A program made the position numbers and the translations under genes. The notes beneath the pieces were generated by a model. The model did no database searches. It was not told the DNA's origin and saw only the letters and a program-made list of their open reading frames with translations. Shown here piece by piece: positions 17,801 through 26,086 of a stretch of DNA of 64,000 nt (the first letter of the stretch is position 1; every line of letters begins with the position of its first letter). The DNA is from an uncultured Lachnospiraceae bacterium (GTDB lineage: Bacteria > Bacillota > Clostridia > Lachnospirales > Lachnospiraceae), in contig CALWBQ010000025.1 in the NCBI GenBank assembly GCA_944376125.1, forward strand, positions 1 to 64,000, written 5' to 3'.

Positions 17801-19279
17801 TTACATCAAGATATTGCAGAGCGGAATGCCGACAATCAGATAGATCACAAACTCAATCAGCACAACCGGCATCGTATACTGGTACACATACTTGGTCGGC
17901 ACCCACTCTTTGTTGCTGTGCAGAAGGGCAGCAAACGGGGAGGCAGCCGGTGTAATCGATGCAGACAGCAGAACAAACTGAATCAGCAGCGTGACGATAG
18001 GAGCTGCAGCCGCCCCGGTCTGCGTACAGTAGGTGACGATAATCGGCTGGAGAATCATGCCGATTACCAGGCTGTTACAGACATTCGTCAGAATACCGGC
18101 CAGCAGGAGCAGCAGGACGATAAACACGACTGATGACATGCCCTCAAACAGCGGCGACAGGATCAGGCTCAGGAAAGCCGACACGCCTGTGGAGTCGCTG
18201 GTCAGCACATTGCCCAGAAGGATAGCCGCTACAATGATAAAGTACGCGCCCCAGCTCATATTGGTGGCCATTACCTTGGGGACATCCAGAATCGGTTCGC
18301 CTTTCAGTCTGAGCGCCGCCAAAACTGCAACTACAAACAGAGCAAGGCCATAGCCGCAGGTCGACAGAAATCCCAGCCCGGGAAGATTCGGAAACAGGGA
18401 CGGGATCATCAGCCCCAGGATCAGAACCACGAAGCCGACACAGTATATCTTCTGGCTCAGATTCATAGGCGGAAGAGGATTCCGGTTCAGGTTCTCGATA
18501 TTGTAGCCTTTCAGCTTTTCAGCATCAGGACGGACAACAAATTTAAAGAACAGGATAATAGCAAACAGGGAAATCATTCCCATGATAATCGCAATCGCCA
18601 TGTAAGCGCCATTGTTGACTACCACCGGACCGCCTGGCATATTCGCCGTAATAGCCGTAAAGTTGCTCAAAAGCGCCAGGCCGTTCTGGGCAAAAGGCGC
18701 CATGGGGAATCCGAGAAGGGACGCAATGACGACTAACGTGATGGCAACTCTTGGGAAAGCGTCGCCTTTCTTGTAGCCGACCTCGTCAAAAATGCCATAC
18801 AGAACCGGCCACATAACAAAAATCGGGGTAAATGCATTGATAAAACCTGCGATAAAATAGCATCCCACGCCAATTACACCCATCAGAAGCCAGGGCTTCC
18901 CGTTCGTGAATTTCCGCGTCAGGAAAAACCGTCCTATGTAAGCGGTGATCTTGTAATATGCAAGGCCGCCGGACATAATCATCATGTAAAATACCTGAGC
19001 AACAACCGGTGAGCCAAAGGCCGACGAAAGAACCGCCGACATATTGCTGTAGGAAGAAAATCCCAACATTGCAATGGATAACAAACTGCCCCAGAGCGGA
19101 TCCACAAATGTCCATAAATACAACGTCCCCAGGAAAATTCCCAGAACCTCCATTCCTACATCTGTGACTTCCGGGAGGCTGATTGGCAGGAATCGGAAAA
19201 AGACCATAATGATCACGCCGATCAGCGAATGAATCAATGTCATTCTCTCTTGTTTGTTGACTGCATTAGCCATTCTCAT
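17801..19279 (-). CDS. DASS/SLC13-like anion permease
   Basis: Integral membrane carrier of the divalent anion:sodium symporter/ArsB-CitT type, about 492 residues with a dozen or so hydrophobic segments. Two related re-entrant regions are visible, around GFINAFTPIF and around GILTNVCNSLVIG, as expected of this fold. Known relatives carry dicarboxylates, citrate, sulfate or related anions; the substrate here is unknown. As first gene of the operon with trxB, trxA and the two AssT genes, it could import an organic sulfate, sulfate or a sulfonate. A second ATG two codons in is equally usable as start. Confidence 0.85.
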   Translation of the reverse strand: MRMANAVNKQERMTLIHSLIGVIIMVFFRFLPISLPEVTDVGMEVLGIFLGTLYLWTFVDPLWGSLLSIAMLGFSSYSNMSAVLSSAFGSPVVAQVFYMMIMSGGLAYYKITAYIGRFFLTRKFTNGKPWLLMGVIGVGCYFIAGFINAFTPIFVMWPVLYGIFDEVGYKKGDAFPRVAITLVVIASLLGFPMAPFAQNGLALLSNFTAITANMPGGPVVVNNGAYMAIAIIMGMISLFAIILFFKFVVRPDAEKLKGYNIENLNRNPLPPMNLSQKIYCVGFVVLILGLMIPSLFPNLPGLGFLSTCGYGLALFVVAVLAALRLKGEPILDVPKVMATNMSWGAYFIIVAAILLGNVLTSDSTGVSAFLSLILSPLFEGMSSVVFIVLLLLLAGILTNVCNSLVIGMILQPIIVTYCTQTGAAAAPIVTLLIQFVLLSASITPAASPFAALLHSNKEWVPTKYVYQYTMPVVLIEFVIYLIVGIPLCNILM

Positions 19280-19359
19280 ATACCCCTTTTCTCTTATTTA
19301 GGCTGTCCCCGGCCAAATGACCGAACCATACCCATTTGTTAATTTTATAACTTTGTCTA

Positions 19360-19385
19360 ATTGTACCATAAAACCGTGCTTCAAA
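19360..19385 (-). promoter_or_regulatory. Predicted promoter of the permease-trx-assT operon
   Basis: A good minus-strand -10 TACAAT lies at 19360-19365, but no good -35 hexamer stands 17 bp upstream. The 22-bp palindrome instead sits there. If transcription starts near 19353, the palindrome is centred at about -41.5, the class II position for Crp-type activators. Confidence 0.5.
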
Positions 19386-19405
19386 ATATAACCTGTGTTA
19401 TATTT
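19384..19405. promoter_or_regulatory. 22-bp palindromic operator for the Crp/Fnr regulator
   Basis: AAATATAAC (19384-19392), spacer CTGT, and GTTATATTT (19397-19405) form a perfect 9-4-9 palindrome, the size of Crp/Fnr family sites. It lies in the divergent gap between the permease operon and the regulator gene. Confidence 0.7.
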
Positions 19406-19464
19406 GTGGATTTTTTGTTCAAAATATGATACAATGTCGGAAGAATATTACAAAGGAGTTCACT

Positions 19465-20142
19465 ATGAACGTTGGTTTTTGGGATTTGCTGAAAAAACAC
19501 GGGACACGCATTGAAACCGCAAAAGGCTACTATCTGAAAATGAATACAAAAAAAGATCCTGACGCCTGCGTCTATCTGCTGGATGAGGGGATCTGTGCAC
19601 TGAACAGCCTAACCCGCAAAGGAGATGAAAATATCTATCTCTATTTTCATGCCAGACGGCTCATCGGCTTTAATCAGCTTCTAACCAGCCATCCCTTGGA
19701 TTCGGTTGAGATGCCCTCCGTTCATATCTCGATCGTGACAAAAACTCCCTGTGTCCTCTATCAGATCAATTTCGACACTTTTTCTTATCTGATCCAGAAC
19801 AACCGGGAATTAAATTTCTTTTTTATCCAGACTCTGGCAGACAATTATTCAGAAGCTCTCAACCATTTTCACTATATCCATGAGGAAAATCTGGTGACGG
19901 CTCTGTGCCAGCTTCTTCTATCCGTCTGCCGGCGGGAGCAGGGCCAGAAGCCCACTGTCCCTAAATTTTATACCTATGAAGAGTTGGCCCGCTATCTGGG
20001 CTGCCATCCTGTCACCATCTCCCGGATCATGGCAAAATTAAAGCAGCAGGGGTATCTGCAGAAATCCGGCCGCGAGCTGATCATTGCCCGGGAGGGAGAT
20101 CTGGTAAAACTGATGGACTCTGAGGTTGAATTTAAATATTAA
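19465..20142 (+). CDS. Crp/Fnr family transcriptional regulator
   Basis: A 225-residue regulator with an N-terminal cyclic-nucleotide-binding-like beta-barrel and a C-terminal winged helix (TYEELARYLGCHPVTISRIMAKLKQQG). It has no Fnr-like N-terminal cysteine cluster, so it does not look like an oxygen-sensing Fe-S Fnr; its effector is unknown. I use the ATG with the AAAGGAG site 6 nt upstream, not an in-frame ATG 13 codons earlier. It is divergent from the permease-trx-assT operon and faces the shared 22-bp palindrome, so it probably activates that operon. Confidence 0.9.
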   Translation: MNVGFWDLLKKHGTRIETAKGYYLKMNTKKDPDACVYLLDEGICALNSLTRKGDENIYLYFHARRLIGFNQLLTSHPLDSVEMPSVHISIVTKTPCVLYQINFDTFSYLIQNNRELNFFFIQTLADNYSEALNHFHYIHEENLVTALCQLLLSVCRREQGQKPTVPKFYTYEELARYLGCHPVTISRIMAKLKQQGYLQKSGRELIIAREGDLVKLMDSEVEFKY

Positions 20143-20150
20143 TACAAAAA

Positions 20151-20202
20151 ATGCTGCAAAATCAGCATCTTCCGGCATACCGGAAATCTGATCCTGCAGC
20201 AT
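20151..20202. terminator. Terminator between regulator and ABC operon
   Basis: ATGCTGC (20151-20157) and GCAGCAT (20196-20202) close a long interrupted stem with an inner TCCGG/CCGGA pair. The minus strand ends in a run of six U after the stem, so it best serves the ABC operon, but it lies between convergent genes. Confidence 0.7.
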
Positions 20203-20227
20203 CCTTCTATTGTTAGAAACGGTTTTT

Positions 20228-20974
20228 CTACAGCACTTTTCCCAGAAATGATTTTAACCGCTCGTTCTTTGGGCTCCCGAACAGTTCTTCCGGACTCCCT
20301 TCTTCTACAAATTTCCCCTCATCCATAAACATAACCCGGTTGGCTACCTCTCTGGCAAATCCCATCTCGTGAGTGACGACCACCATGGTCATTTTATCCT
20401 GGGCCAGTTCTCTCATAACATTCAGGACCTCGCCCACCATCTCAGGATCAAGGGCTGAGGTCGGCTCATCAAACAGCATGACATCCGGCTTCATCATCAG
20501 TGCCCGGACAATAGCGATTCTCTGCTTCTGCCCTCCTGAGAGCTGGGAAGGATACGCCTCCGCCCGGTCGGCCAAGCCAACCCTCTCCAGCAGTTTGACT
20601 GCCTCTTTCTCAGCATCTGCCTGCGAAATGCCCTGCAGTTTCATAGGAGCCAGCGTCATATTCTTCATAATTGTCATGTGGGGAAACAAGTTAAACTGCT
20701 GAAACACCATCCCCATTTTCTGTCGGTGTTTGTTAATATCCGTTCTGGGATCTACGATGTCTACGCCTTCGAAAAAAATATTTCCTGATGTAGGCTCTTC
20801 CAGCCGGTTCAGGCATCTCAGAAAGGTACTCTTTCCTGATCCGGAAGGGCCGATCACGCAGACAACATCGCCTTTGTTAATATCTACCGTAATGTCCTTC
20901 AAAACTTCCAGGGATCCGAAACTTTTCCCCAGGTTTCTTACCTGTATCAATGCGCCGTTCTGATTAGCGTTCAC
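20228..20974 (-). CDS. Polar amino acid ABC transporter, ATPase
   Basis: 248-residue ATPase of the GlnQ/HisP type. Walker A is GPSGSGKST, the signature is LSGGQKQR and Walker B is [12 protein letters not shown], followed by VVTHEMGFA, all typical of polar amino acid importers. It overlaps the permease stop by 11 bp and ends the operon. A site like an ArgR box before the first gene suggests basic amino acids as cargo. Confidence 0.95.
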   Translation of the reverse strand: MNANQNGALIQVRNLGKSFGSLEVLKDITVDINKGDVVCVIGPSGSGKSTFLRCLNRLEEPTSGNIFFEGVDIVDPRTDINKHRQKMGMVFQQFNLFPHMTIMKNMTLAPMKLQGISQADAEKEAVKLLERVGLADRAEAYPSQLSGGQKQRIAIVRALMMKPDVMLFDEPTSALDPEMVGEVLNVMRELAQDKMTMVVVTHEMGFAREVANRVMFMDEGKFVEEGSPEELFGSPKNERLKSFLGKVL

Positions 20975-21698
20975 TCTTTCTCAGCCTCCTCTCCAGTATG
21001 CTGATGAGCTTGCTGAGGATCAGCACGATCACCAGATAGATCAAAGCCACAGCAAGCAGCGGCATAAATGCAGAATACGTGCGGCTTCGAATAATATCGC
21101 CGCCTTTTGTCAGATCCTGGATTGCGATATATCCGGATACAGAGGTCTCCTTTAAAAGAGAAATAAACTCGTTGCACAGAGTCGGCAGGACATTTTTGAG
21201 GGCCTGAGGCAGTATGATGTAGCGCATAGTCTGAAGATAGTTAAAACCCAGGCTGCGTCCTGCTTCCATCTGCCCGCTGTCCACAGACTGGATACCGCTG
21301 CGGAAGATCTCTGCCACATATGCTCCGGAATTGATGCCAAAGGCCAGAATCGCCACAGGCACTTTATCGATCCGGGAGCTTCCAAATATAACGAAGTACA
21401 TGATCAGCAGCTGCACAACTACGGGTGTTCCACGGATTACCGTCAGGTAAAAGCCGCAGATCAGATTTAAGATCTTCAGCTTGTGGGTCTTCTCATAAGT
21501 CGTCCGGATAATCCCCACTACCAGGCCGATCACAATTCCCAGCAAAACTGCAAACAGGGTAATCTGCAGGGTTACTGCCAGGCCGTCAGCTATGTAATGC
21601 CACCGGTCATCTTGAATAAAGTTCAGGTAGAAGGAAGCCCGGAAACTTTCCCAGGCTCCCGTCAGCATAAGGTAGAAATTTTCCAACATGGTATCCAT
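20964..21698 (-). CDS. Polar amino acid ABC transporter, permease
   Basis: 244-residue membrane permease of the HisM/GlnP family with about five membrane segments. The family signature is seen in [21 protein letters not shown] (EAA loop) and in [13 protein letters not shown]. It lies between the binding protein and the ATPase and overlaps the latter. A single permease gene implies a homodimer in the membrane. Confidence 0.94.
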   Translation of the reverse strand: MDTMLENFYLMLTGAWESFRASFYLNFIQDDRWHYIADGLAVTLQITLFAVLLGIVIGLVVGIIRTTYEKTHKLKILNLICGFYLTVIRGTPVVVQLLIMYFVIFGSSRIDKVPVAILAFGINSGAYVAEIFRSGIQSVDSGQMEAGRSLGFNYLQTMRYIILPQALKNVLPTLCNEFISLLKETSVSGYIAIQDLTKGGDIIRSRTYSAFMPLLAVALIYLVIVLILSKLISILERRLRKSER

Positions 21699-21717
21699 CC
21701 TTTGTTATCCGTGCTGA

Positions 21718-22584
21718 TTATTCAGCAGGAATATACTTGTTTATAATTTCATCAATGGTTCCGTCTTCTTTCAGCTCTGCCAGAGCGGCATTGATCTTAT
21801 CCAAAAGCTCTGTGTTGCCCTTCTTTACAGCGATGGCGTACTCTTCCTGGCTGAGAGCCTCATCCAGAATCACCAGGCCCTCGCTCTGAGACACGAATGC
21901 CTTAGCCGGAGCACTGTCGATTACCACTGCGTCGATCTTATCCTGAAGCAGCGCCTGAACAGCCTCAAAGCCCTTGTTGTAGCGCTCTACGTTCTCATCG
22001 CCTACCAGGTCGGTTGAGAGCAGGTCCCCGGTTGTTCCCAGCTGTACGCCGATTTTCTTTCCAACTAAATCAGCAGAACCGGTAATGTCGCTTCCCTCTT
22101 TTACGATAATAACCTGAGAAGCGTCTGCGTAGGTATCAGTAAAGTCAACAGACTGCAGTCTGTCCTCAGTCACTGTCATGCCAGCTGCGCCGAAATCAGC
22201 TTTTCCGGAGGTCACTGCCGGGATAATAGAATCAAATGCCATATCTTCAATCTCTACATCCATGCCCAGCTTCTCGCCGATAGCCTGTGCGATCTCCACG
22301 TCGATTCCTACGATCGCATCGCCGTCATGGTACTCCCAGGGTTCAAACTCCGCGTTGGTAGCCATAACCAGAGTGCCGCCTGCCGCCTCTGTCTCTGCTG
22401 CCTCTGCAGTGGTCTCCTCTGCTTCAGTTTCTTCCCCCGCAGTGGTCTCCTCTGCGGTGGTCTCTGCCGCGGTGGTCTCTGCATCCGTTGCCGCTGCAGT
22501 CGTCTCGCTGCTGGATCCAGAGCAGGCTGCCAGGGATGCTGCCATGCATGCTGCCAGCGCTAATGCCAATGCTTTTTTCTTCAT
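21718..22584 (-). CDS. Amino acid ABC transporter, substrate-binding lipoprotein
   Basis: 288-residue extracellular solute-binding protein, family 3. It starts MKKKALALALAAC and has a lipobox around LAAC, then a 45-residue Thr/Glu/Ala-rich linker, then the binding domain (NAEFEPWEY, GIDVEIAQAIGEKLG, TVTEDR). The start is placed at the ATG after GGAGG, 17 codons inside the longest frame. The motif set does not fix the amino acid. Confidence 0.94.
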   Translation of the reverse strand: MKKKALALALAACMAASLAACSGSSSETTAAATDAETTAAETTAEETTAGEETEAEETTAEAAETEAAGGTLVMATNAEFEPWEYHDGDAIVGIDVEIAQAIGEKLGMDVEIEDMAFDSIIPAVTSGKADFGAAGMTVTEDRLQSVDFTDTYADASQVIIVKEGSDITGSADLVGKKIGVQLGTTGDLLSTDLVGDENVERYNKGFEAVQALLQDKIDAVVIDSAPAKAFVSQSEGLVILDEALSQEEYAIAVKKGNTELLDKINAALAELKEDGTIDEIINKYIPAE

Positions 22585-22655
22585 AATTATATCCTCCTCA
22601 TAATTACAGCCCTGATCAGGGCTGCTTCTATCCATCCGCAGAAGCTATACATCAT

Positions 22656-22673
22656 AATGCATAACTATTCATT
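22656..22673. promoter_or_regulatory. Probable ArgR box
   Basis: On the minus strand AATGAATAGTTATGCATT agrees with the ArgR/AhrC consensus WNTGAATWWWWATTCANW at 16 of 18 positions. It lies about 10-27 bp downstream of the predicted start of transcription, suited to repression of the ABC operon by arginine. Confidence 0.5.
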
Positions 22674-22688
22674 TGGATGTTGCTATCC

Positions 22689-22716
22689 ATTATAAAGCAT
22701 TTTTCATTTTTATCAA
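22689..22716 (-). promoter_or_regulatory. Predicted promoter of the amino acid ABC operon
   Basis: Minus-strand -35 TTGATA (22711-22716) and -10 TATAAT (22689-22694) with a 16-bp spacer. The leader is about 100 nt and contains the ArgR-like box. Confidence 0.6.
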
Positions 22717-22770
22717 GTGGCATTTTAACCAATTAGCGCTAAATTCCGATTTTTTTGGATGAAATATAAG

Positions 22771-22825
22771 AAATCGGAAGACAGCCCGCCATCCAGCTCT
22801 TCTGACAGCAGCTTTCTTCCGATTT
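22771..22825 (-). terminator. Terminator after the ligase gene
   Basis: AAATCGGAAGA (22771-22781) and TCTTCCGATTT (22815-22825) form an 11-bp stem just downstream of the adenylate-forming ligase gene, with U-rich flank on the minus strand. Confidence 0.6.
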
Positions 22826-22854
22826 TCTTTCTCTGTCCCGGTTTCCGGACAGTA

Positions 22855-24399
22855 TTACTGATTTCTTTTGATTTTCTTTGAAGATGTCTTCTGGAATTCC
22901 GTATCCCTGAGCTTCAGGCTGTGAATCTTTTTATAAGATGGCTGCCCCTTGTTGATCTGATCAACCAGAGCCTGAAGATGCTCTTCTACATTCCGGATCT
23001 TCTTTTTCTTCGCATATTCTTCATCCGGAAAGATCTCAGCCTCAATGACAAAGCCGTTCTCCCTCACAAGCACCTCTTTCACAAGCGGATCTTTATATAG
23101 AAGATTTTCCAGCTCCTCCGGCGAGACATTCTCCCCATTTTCTAAAATAATCAGGTTCTTTTTTCTCCCCGTTATATAGACGTAATTGTCCTCATCCACA
23201 TACCCCAGATCGCCGGTGTGAAGCCAGCCATCCGTCAGCGCGGCGGCTGTTTCCTCCGGCATTTTGTAATATCCCAGCATCACGCTGGAGCCTTTGACCC
23301 AGAGCTCTTCATCCACCACCTTGGCCTCGCAATTGGGCAGCAGCTTTCCCACTGATCCGATCTTGTTGGCCCACTCCAGATTCGTGCTGATGACCGGGGA
23401 ACATTCTGTCATTCCATAGCCCTGAAGCACCGTGATCCCATATTCGGCAAACCGCCTGATCAGCTCCGGATCCAGATAGGCTCCTCCGCTGCAGATGGTC
23501 TTTAGCCGCCCGCCGAACGCTTCTCTCGCCACAAGGTGTTTCGGGAGGACTTTGGGAGCATCTTTCAGTTTTGCATAGATCGATTTCATCACCAGCGGAA
23601 CCAGAAGAATGATTTCCGGCTTAAACAGCTTCATATTTCTGGAAACGTGCATAATGGAATCATTGATGCAGATCACTGCCCCGATATAGAGTCCTTTTAA
23701 AATATCCATTGTAAAACAGTATGCATGGTGGATGGGCAGAAGTGTCATAGAAACTGTCCCCACCGGAATCTTCATGTCCAGACAGACCGCATTGTCTGCC
23801 AGATTCCTGTGGCTCAGCATAACTCCCTTGCTGATCCCCGTAGTTCCAGATGTGAAAAGAATAGCACACATCCTGTCCGGATCCAATTCAGCGTCAAAGT
23901 TCCCTTTATGATCCGCCAAAAACTTCTGAAAAGAAAGTACTGGAAGCAATGAATCTCCCTGGGCTGTCCGGTCCTCCTCAGCCTGCATGGAAATCATGCA
24001 GGACAGCCCCGGACATTTTAGAGCAGCCGCCTCCGCCGCATCCTTTCTCAAATCATCATAGACCAGAGCACTGACATCTGCCCGGTTGATCAGCTCACAC
24101 AAATCGTCTGCCGGCAGTCCAGCGTCCAGCGGAACAATAACGCCCCCGCTGTTGACTGTCCCGAAATAGGCGGTGATCCAAAAATAGCTGGTGGCCCCGA
24201 TGACGGCAATATGCTTTTCCAAAAGCCCTCGGCCCTCCAGTCCCCTTGAAAATGCCTCGCAGTCTTCCTTCAGCTGCCGGTAAGTTCTGGACTGAACTTC
24301 CTTTTTCACTTTGTACCGAAAAGCATCCTGATCCTGGTAGCGCTCTGCACTGTAGTTGATGATATCCTTCATCGTGTTGACTGCCATAGCTTTCCCCAT
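22855..24399 (-). CDS. Adenylate-forming ligase (stand-alone A domain)
   Basis: 514-residue member of the acyl-CoA synthetase/NRPS adenylation superfamily, which activates a carboxylate with ATP and loads a thiol. Motifs are LFTSGTTGISKGVMLSHRN, YGMTECSP, TGDLGYVDEDN, GRKKNLIILENGENVSPEELE, and a C-terminal lysine segment SSKKIKRNQ. The next gene upstream is a free carrier protein and the one before it a condensation-like protein, so the thiol is likely the carrier's phosphopantetheine. The substrate is not readable. An ATG four codons in is an alternative start. Confidence 0.9.
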   Translation of the reverse strand: MGKAMAVNTMKDIINYSAERYQDQDAFRYKVKKEVQSRTYRQLKEDCEAFSRGLEGRGLLEKHIAVIGATSYFWITAYFGTVNSGGVIVPLDAGLPADDLCELINRADVSALVYDDLRKDAAEAAALKCPGLSCMISMQAEEDRTAQGDSLLPVLSFQKFLADHKGNFDAELDPDRMCAILFTSGTTGISKGVMLSHRNLADNAVCLDMKIPVGTVSMTLLPIHHAYCFTMDILKGLYIGAVICINDSIMHVSRNMKLFKPEIILLVPLVMKSIYAKLKDAPKVLPKHLVAREAFGGRLKTICSGGAYLDPELIRRFAEYGITVLQGYGMTECSPVISTNLEWANKIGSVGKLLPNCEAKVVDEELWVKGSSVMLGYYKMPEETAAALTDGWLHTGDLGYVDEDNYVYITGRKKNLIILENGENVSPEELENLLYKDPLVKEVLVRENGFVIEAEIFPDEEYAKKKKIRNVEEHLQALVDQINKGQPSYKKIHSLKLRDTEFQKTSSKKIKRNQ

Positions 24400-24403
24400 C
24401 CTT

Positions 24404-24637
24404 TTACTCTTCTTCCTGGAGTTTTTTCATATACTCCATCGCTTCCCCGACTGTCCGGATCCCCACTACTTCTCTCTCCTCCACCTCAATGTCGTAGATC
24501 TCTTCCAACTCTCCTACCATGCTCATAAAATCGTAGGAATTAAATCCCAGATCTTCGGCAAACCGGGCGTCCTCTGTGATGATCTCCGGGTCAACATCTA
24601 CATACTGGCAAATAATCTCTTTCAACTGTTCTAACAT
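24404..24637 (-). CDS. Acyl/peptidyl carrier protein
   Basis: 77-residue four-helix carrier protein. Ser34 in DLGFNSYDFM is the expected phosphopantetheine attachment site. The start is set at the ATG after GAGGGAGGAAATC. It lies 4 bp before the ligase and 21 bp after the condensation-like gene. The acidic composition is typical. It is not next to fatty-acid synthesis genes, so a dedicated carrier for this cluster is likely. Confidence 0.92.
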   Translation of the reverse strand: MLEQLKEIICQYVDVDPEIITEDARFAEDLGFNSYDFMSMVGELEEIYDIEVEEREVVGIRTVGEAMEYMKKLQEEE

Positions 24638-24658
24638 GATTTCCTCCCTCTCCGGCAT

Positions 24659-26065
24659 TCAAACTGCCGCAATAATTTCGCCTACCGTGTGTTCCGGATT
24701 GGCAATTCCTTCAAATAATATTCTGCACAGATAATAGTAAATGTACTCCAGCTTTTCATGGCTCACCGCACCGGTCTGGTACTCAAAGCAGAATTCCAGG
24801 CCATTGTCACTGCTCCTGTGGGAGACCGTAAGGTACAGATTGTGGGCGGCTGCTCCGTTATTGCAGCGTTCAGAACGGTACTGGATATCTCCCAGCTTCT
24901 CCAGACCTTTTTCCTTTAATGTAAGAGGCTGGTAAGTCAGGCTGAGAGGCTCGTAGGTCTGCCCCGGCTTCAGGTGGTAGTATTCACTGCGGAACCGGTA
25001 GTACTCTACCGGGTCATAATTGGCATGGCGGAACAGCTGATTCTGTCCGTCCCTCACTTTATAAAGCCCCTCTAAAAAAGTATCACTTTCCGGCACGATC
25101 GTTCGGAAGGGGAAGCAGTGGATCCTGGTTCCCCCGCTCCGCTTTTCCAGCAGAGTGGCCCGCCGGGCAACCGTCGTCACCAGAGACACATCCTCCTGGT
25201 GATTTTCTTTTTGAAGATAGGTGCGAAGCCCCATCAGGAGGAGGCAGGTCATGGAAATCCGGTGCTCCTCGCAGAACTGCATCAATCTGGCCGACGGCTC
25301 CCCCTCCAGGTGGAAAGTGGACAAATTAGAATCAACATTGTCAGAAACAATCGTCACCGCCCGGAGATTGGGATCCTTCTCCTTTTTCCTCTCCTCCTGC
25401 AGCCTCCCGGGGCCACTGATATCCGTAAAGATCGGTTCCGATGAGGAGATCAGATTTTCAAAAAACTTTGTATCCCGCTCCTTGGCATGCGTACCCGCCT
25501 CATATTCCAGGTCTTTCTGCAGCTGCTTAATGTAAGAAGCCATCTCCTTGGGATAAGACAGGCCGGCATCCGTATATTTGCGGAAAGAATAGATTTCAAT
25601 GATATCTTTAAAGAAAGGGATCAGTGCCTGGGCATCCATGGTCATATGATCCACCACAATGTAAAGGCCCTGGAACCCGTCTGGGAGCTTGATCATCACT
25701 ACCCTGTTCTGAGGGCTGTCATATTTTTCAAATGGGATCTCTGTCCACAAATCCATCTGGTGCTTGGCGTCCTCCGGCTTCCAGCCAGTAAAATCAAAAA
25801 ATTCTATATCCCGCTCTTCCTTCTTTACCACATACTGGTAAGTGGTTCCATCTTTATCTTTAGCAAAGCGCAGGCGCATGGAATCACAGCGGGCGTAAGC
25901 CTCATAGACACTCTCTTTCAGCAGATCAAAATCCAGATCCATCTGTATTGCCAGGTAGGAACCGATATTCAGGACCTGTTTCTTCGGGCAGTACTGCTGG
26001 TAATAAAAATGCAGCTTCTGAGCCGCTGTCAGCGGGTATACTTTATAGCCTTTTCTGGTTTTCAT
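24659..26065 (-). CDS. Condensation-domain-like acyltransferase
   Basis: 468-residue protein of the chloramphenicol acetyltransferase/condensation fold. The core motif is DHMTMDA (139-145), a variant of HHxxxDG that keeps the second, catalytic His. It has no fused adenylation or carrier domain. With the free carrier and ligase downstream, it would be expected to join the carrier-bound acyl group to an amine or hydroxyl acceptor. The alcohol acyltransferase/papain-like WES/PapA families share this fold, so ester formation is as likely as amide formation. Confidence 0.75.
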   Translation of the reverse strand: MKTRKGYKVYPLTAAQKLHFYYQQYCPKKQVLNIGSYLAIQMDLDFDLLKESVYEAYARCDSMRLRFAKDKDGTTYQYVVKKEERDIEFFDFTGWKPEDAKHQMDLWTEIPFEKYDSPQNRVVMIKLPDGFQGLYIVVDHMTMDAQALIPFFKDIIEIYSFRKYTDAGLSYPKEMASYIKQLQKDLEYEAGTHAKERDTKFFENLISSSEPIFTDISGPGRLQEERKKEKDPNLRAVTIVSDNVDSNLSTFHLEGEPSARLMQFCEEHRISMTCLLLMGLRTYLQKENHQEDVSLVTTVARRATLLEKRSGGTRIHCFPFRTIVPESDTFLEGLYKVRDGQNQLFRHANYDPVEYYRFRSEYYHLKPGQTYEPLSLTYQPLTLKEKGLEKLGDIQYRSERCNNGAAAHNLYLTVSHRSSDNGLEFCFEYQTGAVSHEKLEYIYYYLCRILFEGIANPEHTVGEIIAAV

Positions 26066-26086
26066 TCGCCTTCCTCCTAAATATTC

